Positions 46,009-55,584 of a stretch of 64,000 nt of DNA are shown piece by piece. Every line of letters starts with the position of its first letter. The stretch's first letter is position 1. A program made the translations under genes and the position numbers. The stretch is from positions 1-64,000 of the forward strand of contig NZ_KB893930.1 of assembly GCF_000374285.1 (NCBI RefSeq). The letters run 5' to 3'. A model generated the notes under the pieces. That model made no database searches. It saw nothing but the letters and a program-made list of their open reading frames with translations, and had not been told where the DNA came from. This DNA comes from Actinobacillus capsulatus DSM 19761. GTDB taxonomy: Bacteria; Pseudomonadota; Gammaproteobacteria; Enterobacterales; Pasteurellaceae.

Positions 46009-47187
46009 TTACTGTTTTTGTTGTGCAAAACGGACAATTTCACGTAACTGTTCCATCGTTTCGGTACGGACTAAAATGCCGTGTTCGCCCATAATTTTGG
46101 CAAATACACCCGGTACGGTTTGTACGCCAATAATATTGTCAGCAAATTTATGACAAATGTCTTCAATACTATTCGTATAATTTTGGTTCGCTTTACGTGA
46201 GATATATACGACATTCCACGGGTGGGTAATGTCTGCATAGAATTTGTTTTCCGTCACGATATTGGCGTATTCGCGGAACACGTCAAAATCGTTCGCATAG
46301 TTCCACATATCAATGGTTAAACCACCCGGTGGACGGCAGTTGATTTCAAGCGGTAACAATTCGCTAGTTTTTTTTACACGGAAAAACTCAAAGTGGAAGA
46401 AACGTTCCCGCACTTTAAAGGCTTCAACACAAATTTTGCCTAATTCGACTAATTTCGGTGAGATTTCGCGTGGTATGTAATAGAACATATCGCTGTCTTT
46501 TTCTACGGTGTCTAATACCGCTTCGGAATATTCAAGGCTGGAATAGAATACGATATTACCTTCGTGATCGGTTAAACCGTCAAAGGTCACGATATCGCCG
46601 TCAATAAATTCTTCCATAATATATTCAACCTGCGTATTTTGAACGGCGAAGAATTCATTTAACTGCGTTTCGTTGCGCACTTTATAAGTGTCTGAAGCAC
46701 CAACCCCTGAATTTGGTTTAATGATTACCGGGAATTTCAGTTCTTTTGTCAATTGATGTGCGTCCTGCTCGTCTTTAAACACTCGACCTTTCGCTACCTT
46801 TAAACCGGCTTTACGAAAAATTTCTTTCATTTGCGCTTTGGTTTTAATGGTGAGCATATCCTCATTTTTATAACCGAAAACGTTGAAATCGGTACGTAAT
46901 TTGGCATCCAATTCAAGCCAATATTCGTTATGCGATTCAATGCGGTGGATACGTCCATATTTATGTGCAAAGTAACCGACCGCACGGTAAACTTGATCAT
47001 AATCTTCCATATTATCCACACGATAATATTCGGTTAAATGCGCTTTTAAGGTATCGCTCAGTTGCTCATACGGCGTATCTGCAATCCCTAACGTATTAAT
47101 ACCTTTTTCCTTCATTCGGACGGCAAACGTCTCAAAATTGGTCGGAAAGTGTGGCGAAATCATTACGAAGTTGAGTTGTGTTGTCAT
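46009..47187 (-). CDS. ATP-grasp ligase of unknown substrate
   Basis: ATP-dependent carboxylate-amine or carboxylate-thiol ligase. The N-terminal domain (residues 1-105) has a Rossmann-like start (LNFVMISPHFPTNFETFAVRMKEKGINTLGI). The ATP-grasp core runs about 110-310: lysine-bearing KFPVIIKPNSGVGASDTYKV, hinge YIMEEFIDGDIVTFDGL, metal-binding FHFEFFRV and LPLEINCRPPGG. 392 aa. I chose the ATG at 47187 (MTTQLNFV) after AGGAAC. It is closest in style to carbamoyl-phosphate-synthase-like or D-Ala-D-Ala-like ligases, without matching a named one. It is cotranscribed with the COG4947 esterase. Confidence 0.85.
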   Translation of the reverse strand: MTTQLNFVMISPHFPTNFETFAVRMKEKGINTLGIADTPYEQLSDTLKAHLTEYYRVDNMEDYDQVYRAVGYFAHKYGRIHRIESHNEYWLELDAKLRTDFNVFGYKNEDMLTIKTKAQMKEIFRKAGLKVAKGRVFKDEQDAHQLTKELKFPVIIKPNSGVGASDTYKVRNETQLNEFFAVQNTQVEYIMEEFIDGDIVTFDGLTDHEGNIVFYSSLEYSEAVLDTVEKDSDMFYYIPREISPKLVELGKICVEAFKVRERFFHFEFFRVKKTSELLPLEINCRPPGGLTIDMWNYANDFDVFREYANIVTENKFYADITHPWNVVYISRKANQNYTNSIEDICHKFADNIIGVQTVPGVFAKIMGEHGILVRTETMEQLREIVRFAQQKQ

Positions 47188-47369
47188 ATGTTTCGTTCCT
47201 AAAATAAACAAATTTTTATTAAAAAATATTATATGTGTATGGATTCTAAGCGATTTTGAGGTGTTTGGGTAATGATTTTCACATTTTATTGATTTGAGTA
47301 AATAATCAGTGAAGTATGAGTTTGGATGCTGATAGGAAACTAACCGAGAGAATATAGAGAAAATAAAAG

Positions 47370-47408
47370 CGGTCGGTTTCTTTGCAAAATTTGCTAGAAA
47401 ACCGACCG
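47370..47408 (-). terminator. Terminator of mscS, USS-derived
   Basis: CGGTCGGTTT (47370-47379) pairs with AAACCGACCG (47399-47408). It follows the upstream-lying mscS gene on the minus strand. Confidence 0.75.
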
Positions 47409-47430
47409 TTTGTTTAGCTGTTAAAATTGA

Positions 47431-48342
47431 TTATTTATTTTCAATCACAATACTTTTGTTGTCTGCAAGGTGAAGATTCATTTGATTATATGGAATCTCA
47501 ATACCGGCTTTATCAAATTCAAGTTTGACCATTTCGGTAATTCCCCAGTAAGCTGTCCAGTAATCAGCTGTTTTCACCCAAGGACGAACCACAAGTTGTA
47601 CGCTATGTGCTGATAATGCACCGACTGCCACGACAAATGCCGGATCTTTTAATACTAAAGCGTTATTTTCTAAGAGGTGAGATACAATTTCTTTCGCCTC
47701 TTTTAAGTTAGATTCGTACGAAATATCAAAAGTAAAATCAATACGGCGAACATCGTTTGCAGAGTAGTTAACGATGCTGTCTGAGAACACTTTGCCGTTT
47801 GGAATCAATACGGTTTTGTTATCGCCGGTACGCAGTTCCAATACTAATAAGCCCATTTGCTCAACCGTACCGGTCATACCGCCGGTTTCGATTAAATCGC
47901 CTTTACGGAACGGTTTGAAGATTAATAACATCACGCCTGCCGCAAAGTTTTGTAATGAGTTTTGCAGTGATAGACCAATGGCTAAACCTGCCGCACCGAT
48001 TAAGGCAACCAATGAGCTGGTATTAATGCCGAGTTGTGAAAGGGCAGCAATGACGACAATTAAGAGCAATAAGAAGTAGCTGATAGAGGAAATAAAACTT
48101 TGTAGCATTTCATCTTTGGTTGATTTCAATGCTGCTTTACCCAATAAGGTGCTAATTACTCGGGCAAGAAACTTACCAATCACAAAAATCGCAATCGCAA
48201 GCAGAATTTTTGTACCGTAAGGGATAATCCACTCATTGAGCATAGTGTTGAAATCCATATTGCTGACTTTATTAATCGCTTTTTCCGTTTCCGCAACAAC
48301 ATTGATATTTGGTGTAGTTTCAGTAGCTTTTTCTGCTGACAT
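47431..48342 (-). CDS. mscS: Small-conductance mechanosensitive channel
   Basis: Inner-membrane heptameric channel that opens under membrane tension after osmotic downshock. Three hydrophobic helices lie in residues 40-130. The pore helix TM3 has the Gly/Ala pattern LVALIGAAGLAIGLSLQNSLQNFAAGVMLL near residue 110. The cytoplasmic beta domain begins FRKGDLIETGGMTGTVEQMGLL. 303 aa against 286 in E. coli. I chose the ATG at 48342 (MSAEKATE) after TAAGGA; an earlier frame adds 11 residues without a ribosome-binding site. Confidence 0.93.
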   Translation of the reverse strand: MSAEKATETTPNINVVAETEKAINKVSNMDFNTMLNEWIIPYGTKILLAIAIFVIGKFLARVISTLLGKAALKSTKDEMLQSFISSISYFLLLLIVVIAALSQLGINTSSLVALIGAAGLAIGLSLQNSLQNFAAGVMLLIFKPFRKGDLIETGGMTGTVEQMGLLVLELRTGDNKTVLIPNGKVFSDSIVNYSANDVRRIDFTFDISYESNLKEAKEIVSHLLENNALVLKDPAFVVAVGALSAHSVQLVVRPWVKTADYWTAYWGITEMVKLEFDKAGIEIPYNQMNLHLADNKSIVIENK

Positions 48343-48400
48343 TTTATTTTCCTTAAAAAGTTGATATTTTCTCAACGTAATAGCTGAGGCTGGAAAGAAA

Positions 48401-48441
48401 TAATTCCATTGTATTAAATATGAATTAATACAATGGAATTA
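48401..48441 (-). terminator. Terminator of the TonB-dependent receptor gene
   Basis: A perfect 17-bp AT-rich stem, TAATTCCATTGTATTAA (48401-48417) with TTAATACAATGGAATTA (48425-48441), has a 7-nt loop. TTTCTTTCC follows on the minus strand. It is unusually long and AT-rich for a terminator. Confidence 0.7.
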
Positions 48442-48497
48442 TAATTAGTACGGCGCTAAAATAAATCTTTTATTACAAAACTTTGCAAGAATGGTAA

Positions 48498-50990
48498 TTA
48501 CCACTCATATTTTGCACCGAGCCAAAATTGTCTACCGGCACGGTATGTTTGGTAATAGTTTTCATCATCGGTGGTGATTTTATTTGCCAGTAACTTACGG
48601 TTAAGCACATTAAGTACACTTACATTAACTGAAAATGCTTTATGTTGCCCTAGTTCTTTTTTCCAATTAAAGAACCAGTCAAGCGTAATGTGGCGTGGTT
48701 TTGCTGTTTCATATACACGAGCAACCAATCCCTCATAGTTGTTACATACCGATTTTTCAGAAGTACATCTAAAACCTTTAAAGGTATAATCTTTACTAGA
48801 TGATTCATAATTAATACGCTGTGCCCAGTTTAAATTAAGTGATGGAAAATAACTTTCCAGCTGTAAATAACCTTTCCAAGGGGTATTGAAGTTTCTTGCA
48901 GGAAGATATTCAATTGATTGTAATTTATCTTTATGAAGCATTTTAGTTATGCCGTAATCTTTCCAATCTCGCTGGGTGTAATCATTTGTTTGATTAGTTT
49001 TACTCTTATTAAAAGCAACACCGAATTGCCATTTAAGAGCCATAAAAGACAAATCGATAGGTTCGATACTTTCTATTTCTAAACTAAAGGTATTATGTTT
49101 ACTTCGTCCTGAATTAGATAGCCAACGTTGTTGGGGTTTTACATCAGAATCAATTTGGGTCATAAACTGATCTTTGCTGTTGCGTTGTACCCATTTGAAT
49201 GTCCATAAGCTATTTGAAATTTTTTGACTGATTCCGGCATTAATTTCATCGCTATAAGGTGTTTTAAGTTTACTTCCTTTATAGGCAATATGTAAGATAG
49301 ATCTGTCTAGCTCCCAAGGACTGTTGTAAGACTCTCTGTTATAATGGTCTTCAAAATTGAAGGCAGAACGTAATTTATAATCAACTAAATCTCCTGCGTA
49401 GTAGCGATTGAAACCAGCGATAAGATGAGTTTGGTCTTTACCTAACAGGTTATAATCAATATAACTTCTTGGAGCAATGTTCCATTTACGGGTAAATTGC
49501 GTGTAGTCAAAACGTACGCCCGGCACAAAAGTGAAGTTATTCCAAACGATTTTGTCTTGTAAATAGGAGGCAAAACGATTATGTTTAACTTTCCCATCTA
49601 TCGGTAAGTAATGAACCCTATATTTGAAATATTGTTCTTTGGGAATACAATATGTACAATTTTCAATATTAAATACTTCACCTTTATAATAGTCGGCAGC
49701 TCCAGCATACTGCTTTGCAAGTTTAGGTTGCTTTAATCTTGATGTATTTTGTTGCCATTCCCAACCGGCACTCATTTCATGAATAGTGCTGCCGATTTCA
49801 AATTTATTGAAATCCAGATTTTGTTTTAGCTGCAAACTTTGTTGCTGAGTATAACGTTTACCGATACCACCTTTTGTCGCTTCTCCTGTATTTGGATCAG
49901 AAATCCAGTCAATACTTTTAGTTTTGGTATAACGATAAAGCGTATCCGAATCGTATTTAGTTTGATTTCGGTTATTTCGATAAGCTAACTCACTAGTTAG
50001 CAAGCCAAGAACGTTGTAATTCTCCCATTTAATATTAGTTAAAAAACCACCGCCACTTAATCTAAAGCGACCATCTACCGCATTTTCCAGATATTCATCT
50101 GCTTGATGAGTAGAATAAATTCCATTAATCGTTAAACGGTTATTCTCATTTAATTCATTTTTATAGCTTGCAAGTAACGTTTCGTTACGACGATAGCGAT
50201 TAGTCCATTTGTGCAAATACTGTTGATGCTGAGGTACAGAACTTTGCTGACGGCTATAAGCAAATAGCAATCCGGAACGTTCTGTAAGTGGCTGATTTAG
50301 CTGAATCGTATATTCGTGCTTAGTAAATTTAGGTTGTAATAAAGGTGAATTGGCACGATAAAATTCATTTTTATACTGCCCTTCCAAGTGGAATTTAGTC
50401 CAAGCATCTCGGGTTGTTCGGTAAGATACAGAACCGGATGCACGTTTGAAATCAGGTTCTTTTAATTTTGCATTCACTACACCGCCGGTAAAGTTTCCAT
50501 ATTGGCTAGGCACATTACGGTCATAAACCTCTAACGTATCAACTAGATCGGTACTCAACCAAAATGCTTGAGGATGCCCTGCAGGCATATATTGAGGATC
50601 GATTGTTTTAGTCATATCAGATTTTAATAATGAATCTTCACCCAAGCCGATAGGATTAACATTATCATTAATTCCTATACCATTGAGCATAAAATTATTG
50701 TTGTAATAACGCTCACCGTGAAAAGAAATATTTTGCGGAGCAATTTCACCTAATGTATTGCCGTTTTTGTTATTAGATACTCGAACTGAAGGTAACGAAA
50801 CTAAGGCATCACTCACATTTGAGTTAGTCTGTAATTTGGTTGTTAAATTTTTTTGATCAAATTCATATTTACCGGAAAGTACTGATTTCGTGTTTCCTTT
50901 TACGTGAACAGTGTCAAGTTCGACAGTTGCGTAGAGTTGTGTGTTGACCAAGCAGGCAGCCATAGATAGAGATATTTTCGTTAATTTCAT
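48498..50990 (-). CDS. TonB-dependent outer-membrane receptor
   Basis: Energy-dependent outer-membrane transporter. A signal peptide (residues 1-21, ending TQLYA) is followed by VELDTVHVKG, which resembles a TonB box plus linker. The plug domain follows (NVSDALVSLPSVRVSNN, NISFHGERYYNNNFMLNGI, VDTLEVYDRNVPSQYGNFTGGVVNAKLK). The 22-strand barrel ends in FWLGAKYEW with a terminal aromatic. 830 aa. I chose the ATG at 50990, which follows AAGG and starts the signal peptide. Four cysteines form two close pairs (CTYC near residue 440, CTSEKSVC near 760). The ligand is unknown. I saw no full ACAAGCGGT inside and no clear Fur box upstream. Confidence 0.88.
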   Translation of the reverse strand: MKLTKISLSMAACLVNTQLYATVELDTVHVKGNTKSVLSGKYEFDQKNLTTKLQTNSNVSDALVSLPSVRVSNNKNGNTLGEIAPQNISFHGERYYNNNFMLNGIGINDNVNPIGLGEDSLLKSDMTKTIDPQYMPAGHPQAFWLSTDLVDTLEVYDRNVPSQYGNFTGGVVNAKLKEPDFKRASGSVSYRTTRDAWTKFHLEGQYKNEFYRANSPLLQPKFTKHEYTIQLNQPLTERSGLLFAYSRQQSSVPQHQQYLHKWTNRYRRNETLLASYKNELNENNRLTINGIYSTHQADEYLENAVDGRFRLSGGGFLTNIKWENYNVLGLLTSELAYRNNRNQTKYDSDTLYRYTKTKSIDWISDPNTGEATKGGIGKRYTQQQSLQLKQNLDFNKFEIGSTIHEMSAGWEWQQNTSRLKQPKLAKQYAGAADYYKGEVFNIENCTYCIPKEQYFKYRVHYLPIDGKVKHNRFASYLQDKIVWNNFTFVPGVRFDYTQFTRKWNIAPRSYIDYNLLGKDQTHLIAGFNRYYAGDLVDYKLRSAFNFEDHYNRESYNSPWELDRSILHIAYKGSKLKTPYSDEINAGISQKISNSLWTFKWVQRNSKDQFMTQIDSDVKPQQRWLSNSGRSKHNTFSLEIESIEPIDLSFMALKWQFGVAFNKSKTNQTNDYTQRDWKDYGITKMLHKDKLQSIEYLPARNFNTPWKGYLQLESYFPSLNLNWAQRINYESSSKDYTFKGFRCTSEKSVCNNYEGLVARVYETAKPRHITLDWFFNWKKELGQHKAFSVNVSVLNVLNRKLLANKITTDDENYYQTYRAGRQFWLGAKYEW

Positions 50991-51208
50991 TGTAAAGGCC
51001 TTATTTTGATTATGGATTAGTGGTGGGTATTTTAGAGTGGAAGCAGAGTAATTCAATAATTTTTTTATGGTTATTTGAGTGGGTTATAGGTAAGAAATTT
51101 AATTTCTATGAAATATTGCAAATTATTAGGGAAATTTAACCGCTTGTAGTCTTCTAATTGGCAGGGGTATGATAGAATTTGTATGATTTTTTTATGAAGA
51201 AAGCAAAA

Positions 51209-52174
51209 ATGACAACAGAAAAAGTAATTAGTGCCAGCGTTCAATTTTTTACCATCAGTGAAGATGAGGCCGGGCAGCGTTTAGATAATTTTTTATTAGC
51301 CAAACTTAAAGGTGTGCCGAAAAGTTTGATTTACCGTATTGTGCGTAAAGGCGAAGTACGGGTAAATAAAGGGCGAATCAAGCCTGAATATAAACTTCAG
51401 CCTGATGACGTGGTGCGTGTACCACCGGTGCGTGTAGCGGAGAAGAATGAAGCCCCAATTTCAACCAAATTGAATAAAGTGGCAGAGCTGGAAGATCAAA
51501 TTCTGTATGAAGATGAGGTGATGTTGGTTATCAACAAGCCCTCTGGCATTGCGGTACACGGCGGAAGCGGCTTGAGTTTTGGTGTGATTGAAGCGTTAAG
51601 AGCGTTACGTCCACAAGCCCGTTTTTTAGAGCTGGTTCACCGTATTGACCGCGACACTTCCGGTATTTTATTGGTGGCAAAAAAACGCTCGGCGTTGCGT
51701 AGCCTACACGAACAGTTGCGGGAAAAAGTGGTGCAAAAAGATTACTTGGCATTAGTACGTGGTCAGTGGCAAGCTCACACCAAAGTGATTAAAGCTCCGT
51801 TGCTAAAAAACGAATTGGCAAGTGGTGAGCGCATTGTGCGAGTGAGCGAAGAGGGCAAACCTTCAGAAACTCGCTTTAGCATTGAAGAGCGTTATGCGAA
51901 TGCGACTTTGGTAAAAGCCTCGCCGGTAACCGGTCGAACGCACCAAATTCGTGTGCATACTCAATATGCCGGACATCCGATTGCGTTAGACGACAAATAC
52001 GGCGAAGCGGAATTTGACAGTAAAATGAAAGCGGCCGGTTTACAGCGTTTATTTTTACACGCGTATTCAATCCGTTTCGAACACCCGAAAACCGGCGAAG
52101 AAATGCTGATTACCGCTCCGTTGGATAAAACCTTAAAAGGTGTGTTAGCAAAGTTGAGAACATCTCAAGCCTAG
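51209..52174 (+). CDS. rluC: 23S rRNA pseudouridine synthase C
   Basis: Makes pseudouridines at 23S positions 955, 2504 and 2580 (E. coli numbering). An N-terminal S4 RNA-binding domain (DEAGQRLDNFLLAKLKGVPKSLIYRIVRKGEVRVN) is followed by the RluA-type catalytic domain. Its nucleophilic aspartate is in LVHRIDRDTSGILLVAKK, with KDYLALVRG and PVTGRTHQIRVH. 321 aa. I chose the ATG at 51209 by its fit to E. coli RluC and a GAAGAAAGC site; two earlier in-frame ATGs exist. folP follows on the same strand after about 60 bases. Confidence 0.93.
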   Translation: MTTEKVISASVQFFTISEDEAGQRLDNFLLAKLKGVPKSLIYRIVRKGEVRVNKGRIKPEYKLQPDDVVRVPPVRVAEKNEAPISTKLNKVAELEDQILYEDEVMLVINKPSGIAVHGGSGLSFGVIEALRALRPQARFLELVHRIDRDTSGILLVAKKRSALRSLHEQLREKVVQKDYLALVRGQWQAHTKVIKAPLLKNELASGERIVRVSEEGKPSETRFSIEERYANATLVKASPVTGRTHQIRVHTQYAGHPIALDDKYGEAEFDSKMKAAGLQRLFLHAYSIRFEHPKTGEEMLITAPLDKTLKGVLAKLRTSQA

Positions 52175-52235
52175 GGATTAATTTATATACATCATCTAGT
52201 ACGGTACAGCCGTGCTAAGCGAAAGGAATACGGTA

Positions 52236-53081
52236 ATGCAAATTCATTTCAAAAATTATCAAAAAAAAGACCGCTTGTTAGATTTAACTCAGCCGAAAAT
52301 TATGGGAATTTTAAATTTTACCCCTGATTCTTTTTCCGATTCGGGTAAGTTTTTCAGTTTGGATAAAGCCTTATTTCAAGTGGAAAAAATGTTGAATGAG
52401 GGAGCGGATATTATAGATATCGGTGGCGAATCAACCCGCCCTAATGCCGAACTTGTGACACTTGAGCAAGAGTTGGAACGTGTCGTGCCGTTAGTGGAAG
52501 CGGTACGTAAACGTTTCGATTGTCTGATTTCCGTTGATAGTTCAAAAGCAGAAGTATTTAAACAGTCAGCGGTGGCAGGAGCCGATATTCTCAATGATAT
52601 TAGAGCCTTAACTGAACCGAATGCAATAGATACTGCTGTAGAATTAAGCTTGCCGGTTTGTTTAATGCATATGCAAGGTAACCCGCAGAATATGCAACAA
52701 AATCCTGAATACGATGATGTACTGGAAGAGGTGGCGGATTTCCTCAATCAACGTATTTTTGAATGTATCACGGCAGGGATTCCGAAAGAATATATTATCC
52801 TTGATCCCGGCTTTGGTTTTGGTAAAAGTGTACAGCATAACTTTACACTGCTTAAGAATTTAAAAGCTTTTTCGGATACCGGTTTTCCGGTGCTTGCCGG
52901 TTTGTCTCGTAAGTCAATGCTCGGCGCGGTAACCGGTAAACCGGTTGAGCAACGTGTGACGGCTTCGGTTGTCGGCGCATTAATTGCTGTGCAAAGCGGA
53001 GCGAAAATTATTCGAGTACATGATGTAGCGGAAACCGCCGATATGTTGAAAGTATGGCAAGCGGTAGTTGACTGTAAATAA
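52236..53081 (+). CDS. folP: Dihydropteroate synthase
   Basis: Joins p-aminobenzoate to 6-hydroxymethyl-dihydropterin diphosphate in folate synthesis; target of sulfonamides. Signature loops are [69 protein letters not shown] and VLAGLSRKSMLG. 281 aa, equal to E. coli length. I chose the ATG at 52236 after AAGGAA. An embedded uptake signal (GACCGCTTGT, near 52270) encodes part of the N-terminus. Unlike in E. coli, ftsH and glmM are not adjacent. Confidence 0.96.
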   Translation: MQIHFKNYQKKDRLLDLTQPKIMGILNFTPDSFSDSGKFFSLDKALFQVEKMLNEGADIIDIGGESTRPNAELVTLEQELERVVPLVEAVRKRFDCLISVDSSKAEVFKQSAVAGADILNDIRALTEPNAIDTAVELSLPVCLMHMQGNPQNMQQNPEYDDVLEEVADFLNQRIFECITAGIPKEYIILDPGFGFGKSVQHNFTLLKNLKAFSDTGFPVLAGLSRKSMLGAVTGKPVEQRVTASVVGALIAVQSGAKIIRVHDVAETADMLKVWQAVVDCK

Positions 53082-53119
53082 AAAAAGAGATGTGAGTTTA
53101 ATATTCACATCTCTTTTTT
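53081..53119. terminator. Bidirectional terminator after folP
   Basis: AAAAAAGAGATGTGA (53081-53095) pairs with TCACATCTCTTTTTT (53105-53119) over a 9-nt loop, giving a T run on both strands. The convergent lipoprotein gene ends 7 bases away. Confidence 0.9.
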
Positions 53120-53125
53120 TAGTAT

Positions 53126-53830
53126 TTAGTAAGAATACACTTCGTTTTTCACCGGTTCCCAATTGACTTTAATTCGGTCACTTGGTGCTTGTGGCTCTTG
53201 GAAAGAAGATTCTTTTTCTTCTTGCTGCACTGGCATTGCAATCGGCTCAATCACTTCTTCTTGGGCGATATCTAACTGATCTTGATTATCATTGATATTA
53301 TCAAGTTCAGTTTTAGCAACCGGAGCCGCTTTTCTGCTCGATTTAGCCTTTCTAGATTTTTTGTTAGTCGCTTTTTTGACATTAGCCGGCTTAGTTACAT
53401 CCTTCTTGGCTTTTGTCGGCTGTAAATAAGTCGCTTTTAGTGTATTACACCAAGCTTGGCTAAATTGTGCTTTTTGCGAATGTTCGTACTGTTGTAATTT
53501 TTTAGCTAAATATCTTTGTGAGGCCGGATCTTGTATAAGCGTCAGATAATTATCTTCCCCAATCACTTGACTGAGTGTCGTTTGATAAACAGCCATTTGA
53601 TACAACATCTGATTACCTTCGGATAATTTATCACTCTTAGAGTTCTGTTTCTTAGGATAGAGACATTGTTCGTATTTGTTTTTTTCAATGATCCATTTTT
53701 TTACATCTTCATTCGAAATCTGATATTTTGCTTTTCTTGGGTTAGACAAATTCGAATTGGTGTAACTTCCGCAAGCAGTTAGCAGCAGCACAATAAATAA
53801 TGTGAGCGTCCTGAATGTTAGTTTTTTCAT
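53126..53830 (-). CDS. Hypothetical lipoprotein with a Lys/Ala-rich linker
   Basis: A 234-aa protein of unknown function. Residues 1-20 form a lipoprotein signal with lipobox LTAC and then GSYTNSN. Residues 35-140 look like a small helical domain with two cysteines (EQCLYPKK, AWCNTL). From 145 to about 175 comes a basic, low-complexity stretch of K, A, R, S and P. The tail is acidic (QEEVIEPIAMPVQQEEKES) and ends KNEVYSY. The basic stretch could touch peptidoglycan or another acidic surface. It stands alone and is convergent with folP. No family recognised. Confidence 0.75.
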   Translation of the reverse strand: MKKLTFRTLTLFIVLLLTACGSYTNSNLSNPRKAKYQISNEDVKKWIIEKNKYEQCLYPKKQNSKSDKLSEGNQMLYQMAVYQTTLSQVIGEDNYLTLIQDPASQRYLAKKLQQYEHSQKAQFSQAWCNTLKATYLQPTKAKKDVTKPANVKKATNKKSRKAKSSRKAAPVAKTELDNINDNQDQLDIAQEEVIEPIAMPVQQEEKESSFQEPQAPSDRIKVNWEPVKNEVYSY

Positions 53831-54041
53831 TAGTGGTAGTACCTTGTTAGAAGAGTTTGCAAATTATACAGACTATTTTCAATTTTTCATTACAAATTTT
53901 ATAATTTGAATAACTTTATTAGCTTGGCTTTAACTTATTAATCGCGATAAATTATTGAAGAATATTTTGTAATAGCCTTGTATCACATAACAAAAAGCAC
54001 TAGAGTATTTAATTTTTCGAACCAATTTAAAGAGGCTCATC

Positions 54042-54392
54042 ATGACAGTTCGTGTGTATGGTATTAAAAATTGTAATACGGTAAAAAAATCACTTAAATG
54101 GCTTGAAGAACATCAGTTACAACCGATTTTGCATGACTACCGTGTAGACGGGTTAAATGCTAAATGGCTTGAACAAATTGAACGTCAATTTGGTTGGGAA
54201 GCGTTAGTGAATAAGCGCTCGACCACTTGGCGCAATTTAGATGAGACGGTTAAAAATAATCTGGATCGTACAATGGCACTAAAAGTGTTATTAGAGCAAC
54301 CGACCCTAATTAAACGCCCGATTCTTCTACAGGACGGCATTGCGCTTATTGGCTTTGATGTCAAACAATACGAACAAGCGTTCTGTCAATAA
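54042..54392 (+). CDS. yffB: ArsC/Spx-family protein YffB
   Basis: Thioredoxin-fold protein of the arsenate-reductase-like group. The N-terminal strand and single active cysteine are in VYGIKNCNTVKKSLKWL (Cys at residue about 11), and the C-terminal motif IKRPILLQDGIALIGF has the cis-proline of the fold. 116 aa. It is followed after 22 bases by dapE, the same neighbour as in E. coli and H. influenzae. Biochemical role is unsettled; glutathione-dependent thiol reduction has been suggested for relatives. Confidence 0.88.
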   Translation: MTVRVYGIKNCNTVKKSLKWLEEHQLQPILHDYRVDGLNAKWLEQIERQFGWEALVNKRSTTWRNLDETVKNNLDRTMALKVLLEQPTLIKRPILLQDGIALIGFDVKQYEQAFCQ

Positions 54393-54414
54393 TTTATTTT
54401 GGGAAAATTAGAAT

Positions 54415-55551
54415 ATGAGAAACAGCATCATCAATCTTGCACAAGATTTAATTCGTCGTCCTTCCATTAGTCCGGCTGATTACGGCTGCCAACAAGTGAT
54501 TGCAGATCGTTTGCAGCTGTTAGGTTTTACGCTCGAGTGGTTGCCGTTTGGTGATACGTTAAATTTATGGGCGAAGCACGGTAGCGGCAATCCTGTGGTT
54601 GCATTTGCCGGACATACCGATGTGGTGCCGGTTGGTGATGAAGCACAATGGACTTATCTTCCGTTTGAAGCTCGTATTGTGGATAATATGCTTTACGGTC
54701 GTGGTGCAGCAGATATGAAAGGTCCACTTTCCGCTTTGGTTGTTGCAGCGGAAGAATTCGTTAAAGCAAACCCGAATCACGCCGGTACGATTGCATTGTT
54801 GCTTACTTCCGATGAAGAGGCGGTAGCAAAAGACGGCACGGTAAAAGTGGTCGAAACACTAATAGCGAGAGGCGAACCGATTCACTATTGTGTAGTGGGC
54901 GAGCCGTCCAGCGGTAAAGTATTGGGGGATGTGATTAAAAATGGCAGACGAGGCTCAATCACTGGTGATCTTTATATTGAAGGCGTACAAGGTCATGTCG
55001 CTTATCCGCATTTAGCCGAAAATCCGGTGCATATGGCATTGAATTTCTTAACCGAATTAACCACTTATCAATGGGATAACGGTAACGAATTTTTCCCACC
55101 GACAAGTTTGCAGGTTGCCAATATCAAGGCGGGAACCGGTAGCAATAATGTGATTCCGAGCGGATTATACGTGCAATTTAATTTGCGTTATTGTACTGAA
55201 GTGACCGATGAAATGATCAAAAACAAAGTGGTGGAAATGTTAGCTAAACATCAGTTAAGACACCGTATTAGTTGGAATTTATCCGGTAAACCGTTTTTAG
55301 CCGGCAATGGTGAATTAGTCAAAGCAGCAGTACAAGCGGTCAAAAATGTCACAAAAATTACCCCTCGTTTAGACACCAGTGGCGGCACATCCGACGGACG
55401 TTTTATTGCATTAATGGGGGCTGAAGTTGTCGAGTTCGGACCGTTAAACGCCACTATCCATAAAGTGGATGAATGTGTCAGTGTCGAAGATCTTGGGAAA
55501 TGTGGCGAAGTATATTATCAAATTCTGGAAAATTTACTGAATGGCGCATAA
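54415..55551 (+). CDS. dapE: Succinyl-diaminopimelate desuccinylase
   Basis: Zinc enzyme of the M20 family that makes LL-diaminopimelate for lysine and peptidoglycan. Metal and catalytic residues are in [12 protein letters not shown] (His, Asp), [10 protein letters not shown] (bridging Asp), [13 protein letters not shown] (Glu-Glu), VGEPSS (Glu), and the C-terminal [14 protein letters not shown] (His). 378 aa against 375 in E. coli. Second gene after yffB; the M15 carboxypeptidase follows 33 bases later, so cell-wall genes cluster here. dapD lies at the right edge of the window. Confidence 0.97.
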   Translation: MRNSIINLAQDLIRRPSISPADYGCQQVIADRLQLLGFTLEWLPFGDTLNLWAKHGSGNPVVAFAGHTDVVPVGDEAQWTYLPFEARIVDNMLYGRGAADMKGPLSALVVAAEEFVKANPNHAGTIALLLTSDEEAVAKDGTVKVVETLIARGEPIHYCVVGEPSSGKVLGDVIKNGRRGSITGDLYIEGVQGHVAYPHLAENPVHMALNFLTELTTYQWDNGNEFFPPTSLQVANIKAGTGSNNVIPSGLYVQFNLRYCTEVTDEMIKNKVVEMLAKHQLRHRISWNLSGKPFLAGNGELVKAAVQAVKNVTKITPRLDTSGGTSDGRFIALMGAEVVEFGPLNATIHKVDECVSVEDLGKCGEVYYQILENLLNGA

Positions 55552-55584
55552 CTTTTCCTTTAATAAAGAGGAGATTTTTCAATA

